Assembly: GCA_022706865.1 (NCBI GenBank)
Contig: JAKJBT010000013.1
Span: 1-24,046, forward strand
DNA: 24,046 nucleotides
Source: Bacillota bacterium
GTDB lineage: Bacteria; Bacillota_A; Clostridia; Lutisporales; Lutisporaceae
Reading direction: 5' to 3'
In this document: piece after piece, positions 15,163-22,898 of the stretch
Layout of the letters: every line of letters begins with the position of its first letter
How positions within the stretch are numbered: position 1 is the first letter of the stretch
Position numbers and translations under genes: made by a program
The notes under the pieces: model-generated
The model's database searches: none
What the model was told of the DNA's origin: nothing
Seen by the model: the letters and a program-made list of their open reading frames with translations, nothing else

Positions 15163-16542
15163 TTATTCTCCGACATACCTTGCAATATGAATATCTTCCT
15201 GTAATTCAAAAATAAGAATTCCGCTTCCATCCTCAGACATATAAAAGTCATCCAGATTTGACTCTGATGTGTATTTGATGTCCTCCTGAAGATTTTCATC
15301 TATCCCTATAATTGAGTTATCCATGCAAAAATACATGGTGTCCCCCTTTGCAGGAATCAAATAATACTCACCTTCAATCCAATGCAGATATTCAACATTA
15401 TCATAGGACTTTGCCTGAAGGGTTGCAGTATTCACTATATGCAAACTGCTTTTTTCATAATTTCCCACTGTAAAGCTAAGCAGGTTTCCTTGACTGGAAA
15501 ACTTTATATTCCCAAGCTCAATCATCGTTCCGTCACTGGCATCCACATTTGTTTCCAGTCTTTTGCTGCCGCCCTCTTCCAAATCCACAATATATACCGA
15601 GCTGTAATTCAGCTTCATATACCAATCCGGGATATCGGTGTCCCCTGCTTTTATACCCGGAAATGCAAGGAATCTGTCTTCCCCTCCCCAGGTTATATCC
15701 CCGAAAATACATTCGTCGCCGCTAATTTCAAATACCTCATCATAGCTGCCCTTGAAAATATCATAGACACACACCTTTTTACCCTGAAACATATGATAGT
15801 CCTCTGTATTAAGCCATTTTCCCGATTCGTCTTCCAATACAAATGCAATTTTGGAGCCTGTAGGTGACCACTGCGAATATGCAGATTTCAACTCACCTTT
15901 TTGTGATCCGCTGGAAGCATCGAATATGTATCTGTCATTAATAATGACGTTACTGTCATCAGGAGACCAATTGACCAGATAGTGAAATCCTTCTATGAAT
16001 CCATCGCTCTTTATGTTCATGAACTTTTTGTTTTCAAAGGTTTCTGTATTATATACATATATCCCGTATATATCATTGCCCTCCAGAAGAGATGTATAAG
16101 CAACATTACCTGCGTTTGGAGATATTGAGATGTTTATGGCATCAGCCGGCCCCATATCCTCTGCAATAACATGCTCCGTGCCGTCCTTTTCTATGAATTT
16201 CAATGTGTTTATGTAGTTTGTATCCTCCACTGCTATAAACCCCTTGTTTCCAATAGGTTCATAATAAAAATACTTGTCCGCCATCTCCGTCAATTTACTT
16301 TCCCTGACTTCTGCAGTGCCTATATCCATTTCATAATACTTAAAAAGCTCGCCCTCCTCGGCACTGAGAAGCAGGTTGTCTGAGGATCTGTGAAATATAT
16401 TCACTGTCCCCGCAAATTTCTTCACAAGTCTCTCACTCTTTATATTAATATCATCCGGTTTGGCTCCATTCTCCGAAGTCTCTCCACTGCAGCCGGAAAG
16501 CACCATAATAAGTGCAGCCAAAACTGCAAACACCTTTTTCAT
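15163..16542 (-). CDS. TolB-like beta-propeller lipoprotein
   Basis: A 459-residue exported lipoprotein. Signal peptide MKKVFAVLAALIMV leads to the lipobox LSGC with C18 as the lipidated residue, followed by an acidic/Ser-rich linker. The mature part carries repeated units such as SPNAGNVAYTS, SPDDSNVIINDRY, SPTGSKIAFVLED and SSQGNLLSFTVG, typical of TolB/WD40-like six- or seven-bladed beta-propellers. It probably binds a protein or sugar at the cell surface; no enzymatic motif is seen. The start at ATG 16542 has AAGGATGG about 8 nt upstream. A sigma-A-like promoter lies 40-67 nt before it, so it heads the cluster with the phosphorylase and FAH genes. The function of this cluster is unknown. 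Confidence 0.85.
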   Translation of the reverse strand: MKKVFAVLAALIMVLSGCSGETSENGAKPDDINIKSERLVKKFAGTVNIFHRSSDNLLLSAEEGELFKYYEMDIGTAEVRESKLTEMADKYFYYEPIGNKGFIAVEDTNYINTLKFIEKDGTEHVIAEDMGPADAINISISPNAGNVAYTSLLEGNDIYGIYVYNTETFENKKFMNIKSDGFIEGFHYLVNWSPDDSNVIINDRYIFDASSGSQKGELKSAYSQWSPTGSKIAFVLEDESGKWLNTEDYHMFQGKKVCVYDIFKGSYDEVFEISGDECIFGDITWGGEDRFLAFPGIKAGDTDIPDWYMKLNYSSVYIVDLEEGGSKRLETNVDASDGTMIELGNIKFSSQGNLLSFTVGNYEKSSLHIVNTATLQAKSYDNVEYLHWIEGEYYLIPAKGDTMYFCMDNSIIGIDENLQEDIKYTSESNLDDFYMSEDGSGILIFELQEDIHIARYVGE

Positions 16543-16580
16543 TACTTATCCATCCTTATTTTCATAATAAATACAATATT

Positions 16581-16609
16581 ATTATAACAGAAAATGCAAA
16601 TCAGCCCAA
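16581..16609 (-). promoter_or_regulatory. Sigma-A-like promoter for the lipoprotein cluster
   Basis: On the minus strand TTGGGC is followed after 17 nt by a perfect TATAAT (16581-16586). It is correctly oriented 39 nt before the lipoprotein start. Confidence 0.55.
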
Positions 16610-16637
16610 CAAAAATAAGCAAGGACTGCAGCACAAC

Positions 16638-17132
16638 AGAAGCATAATGCGACATATATATAAGTTTGCATAACTCTCCGCAAGAGACAGTATAGTATAT
16701 CGAGGCACACGGATTATGATTTTGACAGGCCTACTGCAATGCCTTTGGAAAAGTTCTAGCGGTGTCAAAAGGTCCTCCATGTTACCAAAGCCATATCAGA
16801 GGCCTGTTGCTAAAATGCATAAAAGTGTGCCCTGCTATACTATACAAGCTCTTGCTTGGTTATGCATCATCATTCAGAGCACTAGCCTTGTATATCAGCG
16901 AGCACTTATTGGCTTTGGGCAACAGAATTGAGAGAAGATGCGCAGTAAAATCCGTGGGATTTACGTGAGGTAAATCCAGCACATACCAACAGGATGTTGG
17001 GTTTATGTGCGTCAGGATTTTACAAGTATCAAGCTCTGATTCTGTCCAAAGCTAATGTCGTGCGAGTCGATATACAAGGTTATTGTTCTGGGAGTATGAC
17101 TGCAAACTCCATGTATGTCGCATTATGCTTCT
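16638..17132 (+). ncRNA. Large structured non-coding element, candidate RNA or mobile element
   Basis: This 495-nt stretch has no convincing gene. Outer helix: AGAAGCATAATGCGACATA (16638-16656) pairs perfectly with 17114-17132, extended by three pairs (one U-G) and, after a small internal loop, an 8-bp helix (16663-16670/17101-17108). Domain 1: 16667-16710 pairs with 16825-16866 as helices of 8, 7, 10 and 7 bp separated by 5x3, 3x3 and 4x4 loops; inside are ACAGGCCT/AGGCCTGT (16725/16800) and CTTTGG/CCAAAG (16743/16785). Domain 2: 16875-16896 pairs with 17069-17090 (21 of 22), then GCAC/GTGC, 16909-16918/17046-17055, ACAGAAT/ATTCTGT, and GTAAAATCC/GGATTTTAC (16945/17015) closing a three-way junction with hairpins at 16957-16977 and 16979-17010. 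Four G-U pairs favour the plus strand as RNA, against one favouring minus. A 47-nt part recurs at 83-129. No match to tmRNA, RNase P, 6S or group I/II introns was recognised. Confidence 0.65.
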
Positions 17133-17135
17133 ATG

Positions 17136-17181
17136 CAAAAAGAGGTATCGCCAACTGCCTATTAAGCAGTGCGACACCTCT
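17136..17181 (-). terminator. Terminator after thiT
   Basis: On the minus strand AGAGGTGTCGC pairs with GCGATACCTCT (one G-U) around an inner ACTGC/GCAGT stem, followed by TTTTT. It starts 7 nt past the thiT stop. The structured element ends 3 nt beyond its T tract. Confidence 0.8.
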
Positions 17182-17188
17182 TGCTCTT

Positions 17189-17722
17189 CTATGCCCTCTT
17201 GCTCAGGCCGCTTATCAGCGGCTTATAGAGTATCCCCACTATGGCCAGAGTAATTATAAGCTCCGGCAGAAGATAGGAACCGTTGTACATTATGGAATAA
17301 AACAATGGATCCATGCCTTCGGGAGCGTAGGAAGCCCAAACAACCACTCCTGATATCACATGGCAGACAAACCTTCCTGCCAAGCCCAGGCATGTGCCCA
17401 TGAACACACCCTTAATATTGCTGCGGAATGACCCCGCCAGTCCGAGCAAACCAAAAGCAACTACATAATCAAAAAGTATGGATATTATATGATAGGAGTA
17501 AATAGCACCTCCCAGCAAGAACTGCAGAATTCCATAGGCAGTGCCTGCAAGAAGCCCGTACCTGACTCCCCATCGCAGCGAAAACACAATAATAGGAATC
17601 ATGCTTCCCGCCGTAACCGACCCTCCGTAAGGGGCCTCAAATATTTTTACATAGCTTAGTATCTGGGCAGCCGCAATCATAACTCCTGCTTCCGCAAGCA
17701 TTTGTGTAGATGTCCTTTTCAT
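17189..17722 (-). CDS. thiT: ECF-type thiamine transporter substrate-binding subunit ThiT
   Basis: A 177-residue integral membrane protein with about six hydrophobic segments. It is the S component that binds thiamine in an energy-coupling-factor (group II ECF) transporter and shares ATPases EcfA/A' and EcfT, which would be encoded elsewhere. Family features are the N-terminal LAEAGVMIAAAQILS, the Gly-rich APYGGSVTAGSMIPIIVFSLRWG and the C-terminal NGSYLLPELIIT. The start is set at ATG 17722 because GGGAGGT lies about 7 nt upstream. The upstream in-frame TTG would overlap that site. A TPP riboswitch plus terminator lies in its leader, which independently confirms a thiamine role. It is monocistronic, with its own terminator. 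Confidence 0.93.
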   Translation of the reverse strand: MKRTSTQMLAEAGVMIAAAQILSYVKIFEAPYGGSVTAGSMIPIIVFSLRWGVRYGLLAGTAYGILQFLLGGAIYSYHIISILFDYVVAFGLLGLAGSFRSNIKGVFMGTCLGLAGRFVCHVISGVVVWASYAPEGMDPLFYSIMYNGSYLLPELIITLAIVGILYKPLISGLSKRA

Positions 17723-17840
17723 AATATTACCTCCCAATAGATGACTTTAGATTGTATAAATTACCGTCGAATTTTGATTACCGGAATAAGAAGCCTTTAC
17801 ACCACCTCTTTTTATTATTGCCCGGGAGGAATATCTAAAT

Positions 17841-17868
17841 AAAAAGACCGTAACCAAAAGTTACGGTC
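17841..17868 (-). terminator. Regulatory terminator in the thiT leader
   Basis: On the minus strand GACCGTAAC pairs with GTTACGGTC (9 bp, 5-nt loop), followed by TTTTTATTT. It lies between the TPP aptamer and thiT, fitting riboswitch control by premature termination when TPP is bound. Confidence 0.85.
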
Positions 17869-17884
17869 AGACTATTTATCAATC

Positions 17885-17990
17885 ACAACCGCTTCCCTCC
17901 GTTAGAATTAACCAGACAGGTTCAAAGGGTCAACCCTATGCATCTTCAAGATGCATAGTGCTTTCTCAGCTCTAAGCTCCCCTAGCGGAC
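17885..17990 (-). promoter_or_regulatory. TPP (THI-box) riboswitch upstream of thiT
   Basis: On the minus strand the conserved TPP aptamer parts are present in order: AGGGGAGC, GCTGAGA, GACCCTTTGAACCTG, GGTTAAT and GGAGGGAAGC. P1 closes as CCGCT with AGCGG. A perfect 10-bp optional P3a hairpin (17936-17958) is inserted. The terminator at 17841-17868 follows. High TPP should turn off the thiamine importer; this is established for the class. Confidence 0.95.
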
Positions 17991-18013
17991 AATATTCATT
18001 TATGCTCATATAT

Positions 18014-18042
18014 ATGATAGCTCTATTCTTATTATGTGTCAA
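18014..18042 (-). promoter_or_regulatory. Sigma-A promoter of the thiT leader
   Basis: On the minus strand a perfect TTGACA (18037-18042) is followed after 17 nt by TATCAT (18014-18019). The start site would fall about 15-20 nt before the TPP aptamer. Confidence 0.75.
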
Positions 18043-18119
18043 TCGCTGTTATCATTTTCATTTACATTACCTGTTCCATGCCTTATAATGGTTCTAGTAA
18101 CATCCGGGAGGTCTTGCAT

Positions 18120-19052
18120 ATGTTTTCCAAAAGTGAAGAATCAAAGGTTGTGGCAGCATTTATTGCAATCTGCATTTTATGGGGTTCCACATATCTTGCA
18201 ATCCGAATCGGTGTCAGTGCATTTCCTCCGGAGCTTTTTGCCGGAATGAGGTTTTTTGTTGCAGGCTCGCTAATGTTGATTTTTGCCCGCCTGCGGGGCC
18301 TGGAGTTCCCGACAAATCTGAACAGTATCAAAAACCAGTCTATCGTAGGGCTGTTCCTTCTGCTTGGAGGCAATGGCCTGGTTGTCTGGGCTGAGCAGTG
18401 GGTTCATTCCGGAATTGCATCGCTGCTAATTGCTACTATCCCTTTATTTATTGCTTTAATAGAGCTTTTTATACCCGGCAGGCCTAAGATAGAACTCAAG
18501 GGTTGGCTTGGCTTGCTCATTGGATTCTCCGGAGTAGTAATTCTGGTTCTCTCAAGTTCAGGGGTGGGCAGTATAAATGTAAAAGGCGCCATATTGCTTC
18601 TGGCTGCATCCTTTCTCTGGGCAATGGGCTCAGTTTATTCTAAAAGCTTTAAACCTGCAGGTTCAATGATTGTAAATATAGGTATACAAATGCTGGCCGG
18701 AGGAATTGCCCTTCTGATTCTCGGTATATCCTTGGGAGAGCTTCCCAGGGTAAGCATCTCATTAAAGGGGATCGGCGCATTGCTTTACCTTATTATCTTC
18801 GGCTCCCTGCTTGGTTATACCTCATATATATATGTGTTGGAAAAATGGCCTGCTGCAAAAGCGGGAACTTATGCATATATAAATCCGCCTGTGGCTGTCC
18901 TGCTTGGCACTCTGGTTCTAAAGGAACCCTTCACTCTTACCGTATTGTTTGCTACAGCTGTTATACTTTCCGGAGTACTGATGGTGCAGCTTTCAAAAGT
19001 CAAGAGCACAGATAAAGCAGTTATTAAAAAGGAAGAAGACCCCTCAATGTAG
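18120..19052 (+). CDS. EamA family (DMT superfamily) transporter
   Basis: A 310-residue membrane protein with about ten hydrophobic segments in two EamA repeats. The first repeat starts with WGSTYLAIRIG and contains GGNGLVVWAEQWV; the second starts near WAMGSVYSKSF and contains GYTSYIYVLEKWPAAKAGTYAYINPPVAVLLG. EamA proteins usually export amino acids or other small metabolites; the substrate cannot be read. The start is ATG 18120 because GGGAGG lies about 7 nt before it; an earlier in-frame ATG at 18036 has no site and lies inside the thiT promoter. It is transcribed divergently from thiT. A hairpin overlaps its stop codon. It is not part of the threonine operon, though an amino-acid exporter would fit this neighbourhood (inference). 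Confidence 0.9.
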   Translation: MFSKSEESKVVAAFIAICILWGSTYLAIRIGVSAFPPELFAGMRFFVAGSLMLIFARLRGLEFPTNLNSIKNQSIVGLFLLLGGNGLVVWAEQWVHSGIASLLIATIPLFIALIELFIPGRPKIELKGWLGLLIGFSGVVILVLSSSGVGSINVKGAILLLAASFLWAMGSVYSKSFKPAGSMIVNIGIQMLAGGIALLILGISLGELPRVSISLKGIGALLYLIIFGSLLGYTSYIYVLEKWPAAKAGTYAYINPPVAVLLGTLVLKEPFTLTVLFATAVILSGVLMVQLSKVKSTDKAVIKKEEDPSM

Positions 19053-19062
19053 GAGTCTTCTT
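19033..19062. terminator. Hairpin overlapping the EamA stop codon
   Basis: AAGAAGAC (19033-19040) pairs with GTCTTCTT (19055-19062), with an inner CCT/AGG. It includes the last codons and the stop of the EamA gene. TTTATC follows on the plus strand and CCTTTTT on the minus, so it can serve both convergent genes. Confidence 0.65.
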
Positions 19063-19066
19063 TATC

Positions 19067-19744
19067 TTACTTAAGCTCATATCTCTTCAATTTAGATGTG
19101 ACCAGGTCACCTGTATCCGTCCTGAACTCGGACTGAACCATACCTATTCCCTGCTTATAATAGTATATCATGTTTGAAGTCTGATCCTTGAAAGTAACTT
19201 TAACTGCTATACAGCCTTTGAATTCTCCTGCAGGAACAACAACATCAGCTTCCGTATTTATTATCTCATAGTGGTTTTCTTCGCTTATCCAGAAGTTCCC
19301 TTTCTCCAGCGGTGTTTGCAGCATTATTATATTTACATTGCTTGGTTTATCCAGTAAATTCCCGCCGCTGAATTCTTCTCCCGACCTGTAGGTATTCACA
19401 ATGCTGTCCTTGCTTTCCTCCAGCACATTGGCGATTACGGTACCTCCATTGTCAATGGTAACCTGATGTCTGTTTCCCGAGCTGAATATTACCTTTTGAA
19501 TAAAAGAGGCATATTCCATTCCTTCCCCCTCATATTCCCACATATTGCCCTCCTTCAACGGATAAAAGCCGATCAATGACTCTTCCTCCGGCGCAGGTTC
19601 AGGTTCCGGTGCAGGCTCAGGTTCCGGAGCCGGGGTCGGAGTTGGAGCCGGGGTTGGGGCACAGGATGCCATTCCGACTGCCGTGCATATAATGAATGCT
19701 GCAATCAGGATCAGGCTCAGCGAGCCTTTGTATTTATATTTCAA
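19067..19744 (-). CDS. Lipoprotein of unknown function with Pro/Glu-rich linker
   Basis: A lipoprotein of about 225 residues when started at TTG 19744. This start is chosen because GGAG lies 8 nt upstream and it gives a normal signal peptide: MKYKYKG, a hydrophobic core, then MASC with C28 as the lipidated residue. The ATG at 19786 adds 14 residues but has no ribosome binding site. Residues about 29-57 are a low-complexity Pro/Thr/Glu linker (APTPAPTPTPAPEPEP). The remaining domain begins FYPLKEGNMWEYEGEG and is mostly beta-strand; I recognise it only as a clostridial lipoprotein domain of unknown role. It is convergent with the EamA gene. No motif suggests an enzyme. Confidence 0.75.
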   Translation of the reverse strand: MKYKYKGSLSLILIAAFIICTAVGMASCAPTPAPTPTPAPEPEPAPEPEPAPEEESLIGFYPLKEGNMWEYEGEGMEYASFIQKVIFSSGNRHQVTIDNGGTVIANVLEESKDSIVNTYRSGEEFSGGNLLDKPSNVNIIMLQTPLEKGNFWISEENHYEIINTEADVVVPAGEFKGCIAVKVTFKDQTSNMIYYYKQGIGMVQSEFRTDTGDLVTSKLKRYELK

Positions 19745-19971
19745 CTTTATCACTCCATTCTGTATGGTTCCGCCTGTACTTTCCATGTATCAATTATAAC
19801 GCATCAGCAGAAAATTTTCGATTGCAGAGAAATTTCTTGCCTCTGACTATTTTTATTCCCAATAATTCCTTTTTTTATGTGGCTTTAGCTTGAACAATGT
19901 GTATTAATGCTTCTACAAAACAAAAAAATGTGGTTAGTGTATAATTTTAATGTGTACCTGACTTACTTTTT

Positions 19972-19980
19972 TGTTATAAT
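19972..19980 (+). promoter_or_regulatory. Extended -10 promoter for the small ORF and tRNA-Thr
   Basis: TGTTATAAT, with an intact TG and a perfect TATAAT, lies 60 nt before the small ORF. The -35 is weak. With only 19 nt between the ORF and the tRNA, both may share this promoter. Confidence 0.5.
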
Positions 19981-20040
19981 AGTGATAGAATATTAAGGTG
20001 ACTTGCTTTGATTCATATCAATAGCAGCAGGAGGTACAAT

Positions 20041-20223
20041 ATGGATAAAACCACGAAAAAATCTCTTATATGGGGTGGAGTTATTCTTGTAGAAGCATTC
20101 ATACTGAAGCTTGTAAAGAAATCTGATTTGTGGTTCTATATTTCTCTGCCGATAATTGCAGGTTTTTTAATTACCGAGTTTCTGATTGACATGCCTCAGA
20201 AGCCGAAACGGAACCTGAAATAG
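20041..20223 (+). CDS. Small membrane protein, 60 aa
   Basis: A 60-residue hypothetical protein with two predicted membrane segments: residues about 9-22 (IWGGVILVEAFILK) and about 31-48 (WFYISLPIIAGFLITEFL). Both ends are Lys/Arg-rich, so it is probably a hairpin membrane protein. The ATG at 20041 is chosen because AGGAGGT lies 5 nt upstream; an ATG at 20008 has no such site. The tRNA-Thr gene begins 20 nt after the stop, so they probably share a transcript. I recognise no family. Confidence 0.75.
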   Translation: MDKTTKKSLIWGGVILVEAFILKLVKKSDLWFYISLPIIAGFLITEFLIDMPQKPKRNLK

Positions 20224-20242
20224 AATAAAAATGTTAATAAAT

Positions 20243-20318
20243 GCTGGAGTGGCTCAGTCGGTAGAGCAGAGCATTCGTAATGCTCAGGTCGTGGGTTCGA
20301 GTCCCATCTCCAGCTCCA
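20243..20318 (+). tRNA. tRNA-Thr (anticodon CGT)
   Basis: A full cloverleaf of 76 nt: acceptor GCTGGAG/CTCCAGC, D arm GCTC/GAGC, anticodon stem GAGCA/TGCTC with loop TTCGTAA giving anticodon CGT (Thr, codon ACG), T arm with GTTCGAGT and an encoded CCA end. It lies just past the end of the threonine biosynthetic operon, convergent to it. Confidence 0.97.
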
Positions 20319-20325
20319 TATGAAA

Positions 20326-20350
20326 AAAACCTTGAAAAGATCAAGGTTTT
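20326..20350. terminator. Bidirectional terminator between tRNA-Thr and hom
   Basis: AAAACCTTGA pairs with TCAAGGTTTT (10 bp, 5-nt loop). T tracts occur on both sides: TTTTATTTATT on plus and seven T on minus. It ends the thrB-lysC-hom operon and the tRNA transcript. Confidence 0.85.
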
Positions 20351-20362
20351 ATTTATTAACGG

Positions 20363-21652
20363 CTAATTAAAATTTTCGATTCTTATTAAATTCTCCAAAT
20401 TGTTAACCCTATCAAGCATTCTGATTTCCTTAATTGACTCGGTAACATTTCCCTCCAGAGCCTCATGAGTAATAAACACAATGGATACATTTTCTTCATC
20501 CTTGATATCCTGTGTAACCGACACTATGCTGACATCATGCCTCCCCAGCACTGCGGCTATTTCTCCCAGTATTCCGGGCTGATCCTTTACATTAAGCCTT
20601 ATATAGTATTCGGAGACATTCTCATTTGCACTTTTGACTTCTTTTTGAGTCCTGCCGTTCTTGAAGGAGTACAGTGTAGATAACGCAATATTGCTCCTCA
20701 GGATTGAAATAATATCCCCTACTACGGCACTGCCCGTGGGTAGGTCTCCTGCTCCTCTTCCGTACAACATAAGGTCTCCCACCGCATTTCCCTTTATGAA
20801 AATAGCATTAAAGGAGTCATTTACATTTGCAAGGGGATGGTCCTTTGGAACCATTGCAGGATGTACCCTCAGCTCAAGCCTTCCGCCTGCTTCCTTGCCT
20901 ATTGCCAGGAGCTTTATAACATAACCGAACCTGTTTGCATAATCAATGTCAACAGCTTTTATATTACTGATCCCCTCCCTGTATATGGAAGAGAAATCAA
21001 TCTTCGTACCAAAGGACAATGAGGACATTATTGCTAGCTTATAAGCCGCATCATACCCGTCTACATCAGAAGATGGATCTGCTTCTGCATATCCTTTCTC
21101 CTGTGCTTCCTTCAGAGCTTCGTTGAAATCCATGCCCTCCCGGGTCATTTTAGTCAGAATATAGTTGGTCGTTCCGTTAATTATGCCTACAAGCTTGTCA
21201 ATTCTATTGGCAGTCAGGCTCTCATTAATTTCTCTGATTATCGGGATACCGCCTCCCACACTTGCTTCATAATAGAAGAGCACTCTCTCCTGTTCTGCTG
21301 TATTGAAGAGCTCTTCACCCTGTGTTGCCAGCAGCAGCTTGTTTGCAGTTACCACATGCTTTTTGCGCCTCATTGCCCTAAGCATGTAATCTTTTGCCGG
21401 CTCAGTTCCGCCCATAAGCTCAATTACGATTTTTATGCTGCTGTCATCTAAAATATCATTAACATCGGTGGTAATTATCCCTTCCGGCACTTTGACCCCT
21501 CTGGATTTATCAGGATTTCTCACAAGTATTTTTGCAACCTCTATTTCACAGCCGCATTTCCTCAGAATCTCATCTTTATTGGTGCTTAATATGCTCCATA
21601 CTCCTTGTCCTACAGTTCCAAGCCCTAATAATGCTATCCTAACCTTTCCCAT
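20363..21652 (-). CDS. hom: Homoserine dehydrogenase
   Basis: A 429-residue enzyme that reduces aspartate semialdehyde to homoserine with NAD(P)H, the branch point to threonine and methionine. The Rossmann motif GLGTVGQG is at 10-17, followed by VTANKLLL (101-108) with catalytic K105, and the substrate-binding EADPSSDVDGYDAAYKLAI (190-208) with K205. A C-terminal ACT domain (about 345-429, starting YYIRLNVKDQPGILGEIAAVL) normally senses threonine and gives feedback control. Length equals the usual Gram-positive form. It is the last gene of thrB-lysC-hom, 35 nt after lysC, with AAAGGA about 11 nt before its ATG. Expression should follow the T-box leader. Confidence 0.96.
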   Translation of the reverse strand: MGKVRIALLGLGTVGQGVWSILSTNKDEILRKCGCEIEVAKILVRNPDKSRGVKVPEGIITTDVNDILDDSSIKIVIELMGGTEPAKDYMLRAMRRKKHVVTANKLLLATQGEELFNTAEQERVLFYYEASVGGGIPIIREINESLTANRIDKLVGIINGTTNYILTKMTREGMDFNEALKEAQEKGYAEADPSSDVDGYDAAYKLAIMSSLSFGTKIDFSSIYREGISNIKAVDIDYANRFGYVIKLLAIGKEAGGRLELRVHPAMVPKDHPLANVNDSFNAIFIKGNAVGDLMLYGRGAGDLPTGSAVVGDIISILRSNIALSTLYSFKNGRTQKEVKSANENVSEYYIRLNVKDQPGILGEIAAVLGRHDVSIVSVTQDIKDEENVSIVFITHEALEGNVTESIKEIRMLDRVNNLENLIRIENFN

Positions 21653-21687
21653 CTTTGCTTCATTCCTTTCAAATATCCTGTATATTA

Positions 21688-22884
21688 TCAGACGGCACAG
21701 AAAAATGCCCTATGCAGCTCATTCAATGCTTTTTTGTTGTCTGCCTCTCCAACCAGGCAGCAAATGGCATTATGCGAAGTTGCTATCTGCAATACGTTTA
21801 CATTGCTGACCTCCAATGTTTCTGCCAACTTTGACATTATCTCCTCCATACCGCTTGCTTTATTCCCTAAAAGGAAAATCTCGCTGCAATTATTGATGAT
21901 CCTGTACTCCGCACACAGCTGTTTCAAGATATTCTCAACCTCTGTTGCTGCATCGCTGTCCACGATGAAAACCTTCTGATCCTGAGATTCACTTATAATA
22001 TCAATGCTTATTTTTCTCTTCTCCAGCAGTTTGAAAACAGCTTCGGCCCCGCCTTCAGGCACTTCATTTGGATTGACAATTACCATGGCCTTGTTTGCCA
22101 TACTTGTGACCCCCGTAAATAGGTTGTCTTCGTATTCCACTAGATTGGTAATTACTGTACCGGGAGTATCGGAGAAAGTATTTTTTACGATCAAAGGTAT
22201 ATTGTCTTCCAAAGCATATTCCACAGCACGGGGGTGGATAACCTTCGCCCCTTGATGCGCCAGCTCAAAAACCTCTCTATAGTCCATTCTGTCTATTATC
22301 TTTGCATTGGGCACAATATTGGGATCAGCAGTCATAATACCGTCTACGTCGGTATAGATTTCCACATATTCCGCATTTAACGCTTTTCCCAGCAGGGCTC
22401 CCGTCACATCACTACCCCCTCTTCCAAGAGTAGTAAAGTCTCCATCCTCCGTCATGCCCTGGAATCCTGTTACAATAGGTATCAATCCCTGTTCAAGAAC
22501 CTTTAAGACCTTTTCGGCTTCAACATTTATTACACCGGCATTGCCAAAATTGTCGTCTGTTATAATTCCTGCATTTCCCCCTGTAAGAACTCTCGTCTTA
22601 TATCCTCTTTCAGCAAAAGCCTCTGCCATAACAACTGCAGATATGATTTCACCGCAGGACATCAGCAGATCGGCCTCCCGTTTATCCACATTGCAACCTT
22701 TACCGTTTATCAGCGATAAGAGGCTGTCGGTGGCATAGGGATCCCCTTTCCTTCCCATTGCTGATACTACCACAACGGGGCTGTATCCTTGCTCTATCGC
22801 ACATATTACCTTATCTATCACCATATTTCTTCTTTCTACTGATGCAACCGAGGTGCCGCCGAATTTTTGAACTATTATTCTCAT
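21688..22884 (-). CDS. lysC: Aspartate kinase (monofunctional, two ACT domains)
   Basis: A 398-residue aspartokinase making 4-phospho-L-aspartate, the first step to lysine, methionine and threonine. The amino-acid kinase part has KFGGTSV (7-13), VVVVSAMGRKGDPY (37-50), TLGRGGSDVTGALLGKAL (about 155-172) and TDVDGIMTADP. Two ACT domains fill about 264-398. The ATG at 22884 is the start, with AGGAGG 6 nt upstream; an earlier in-frame start at 22917 would overlap thrB. Because the operon is controlled by a threonine T-box, this may be the threonine-sensitive isozyme (inference); other isozymes could exist elsewhere. The symbol lysC is the general one for aspartokinase. The thrB stop codon lies 14 nt upstream. 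Confidence 0.95.
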   Translation of the reverse strand: MRIIVQKFGGTSVASVERRNMVIDKVICAIEQGYSPVVVVSAMGRKGDPYATDSLLSLINGKGCNVDKREADLLMSCGEIISAVVMAEAFAERGYKTRVLTGGNAGIITDDNFGNAGVINVEAEKVLKVLEQGLIPIVTGFQGMTEDGDFTTLGRGGSDVTGALLGKALNAEYVEIYTDVDGIMTADPNIVPNAKIIDRMDYREVFELAHQGAKVIHPRAVEYALEDNIPLIVKNTFSDTPGTVITNLVEYEDNLFTGVTSMANKAMVIVNPNEVPEGGAEAVFKLLEKRKISIDIISESQDQKVFIVDSDAATEVENILKQLCAEYRIINNCSEIFLLGNKASGMEEIMSKLAETLEVSNVNVLQIATSHNAICCLVGEADNKKALNELHRAFFCAV

Positions 22885-22898
22885 GATAATCCTCCTGT

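Noticed and set aside
16638..17132. Group I or group II intron, or IStron
   Set aside because: No domain V-like hairpin, no intron-encoded protein, and no GUGYG-type 5' boundary at the ends; the terminal helix with perfect arms is not an intron feature.
16716..17353. Plus-strand ORFs of 68-119 codons over the structured element and the thiT 3' end
   Set aside because: No ribosome binding sites, no family resemblance, and codons are dictated by the paired sequence; the last runs antisense into thiT.
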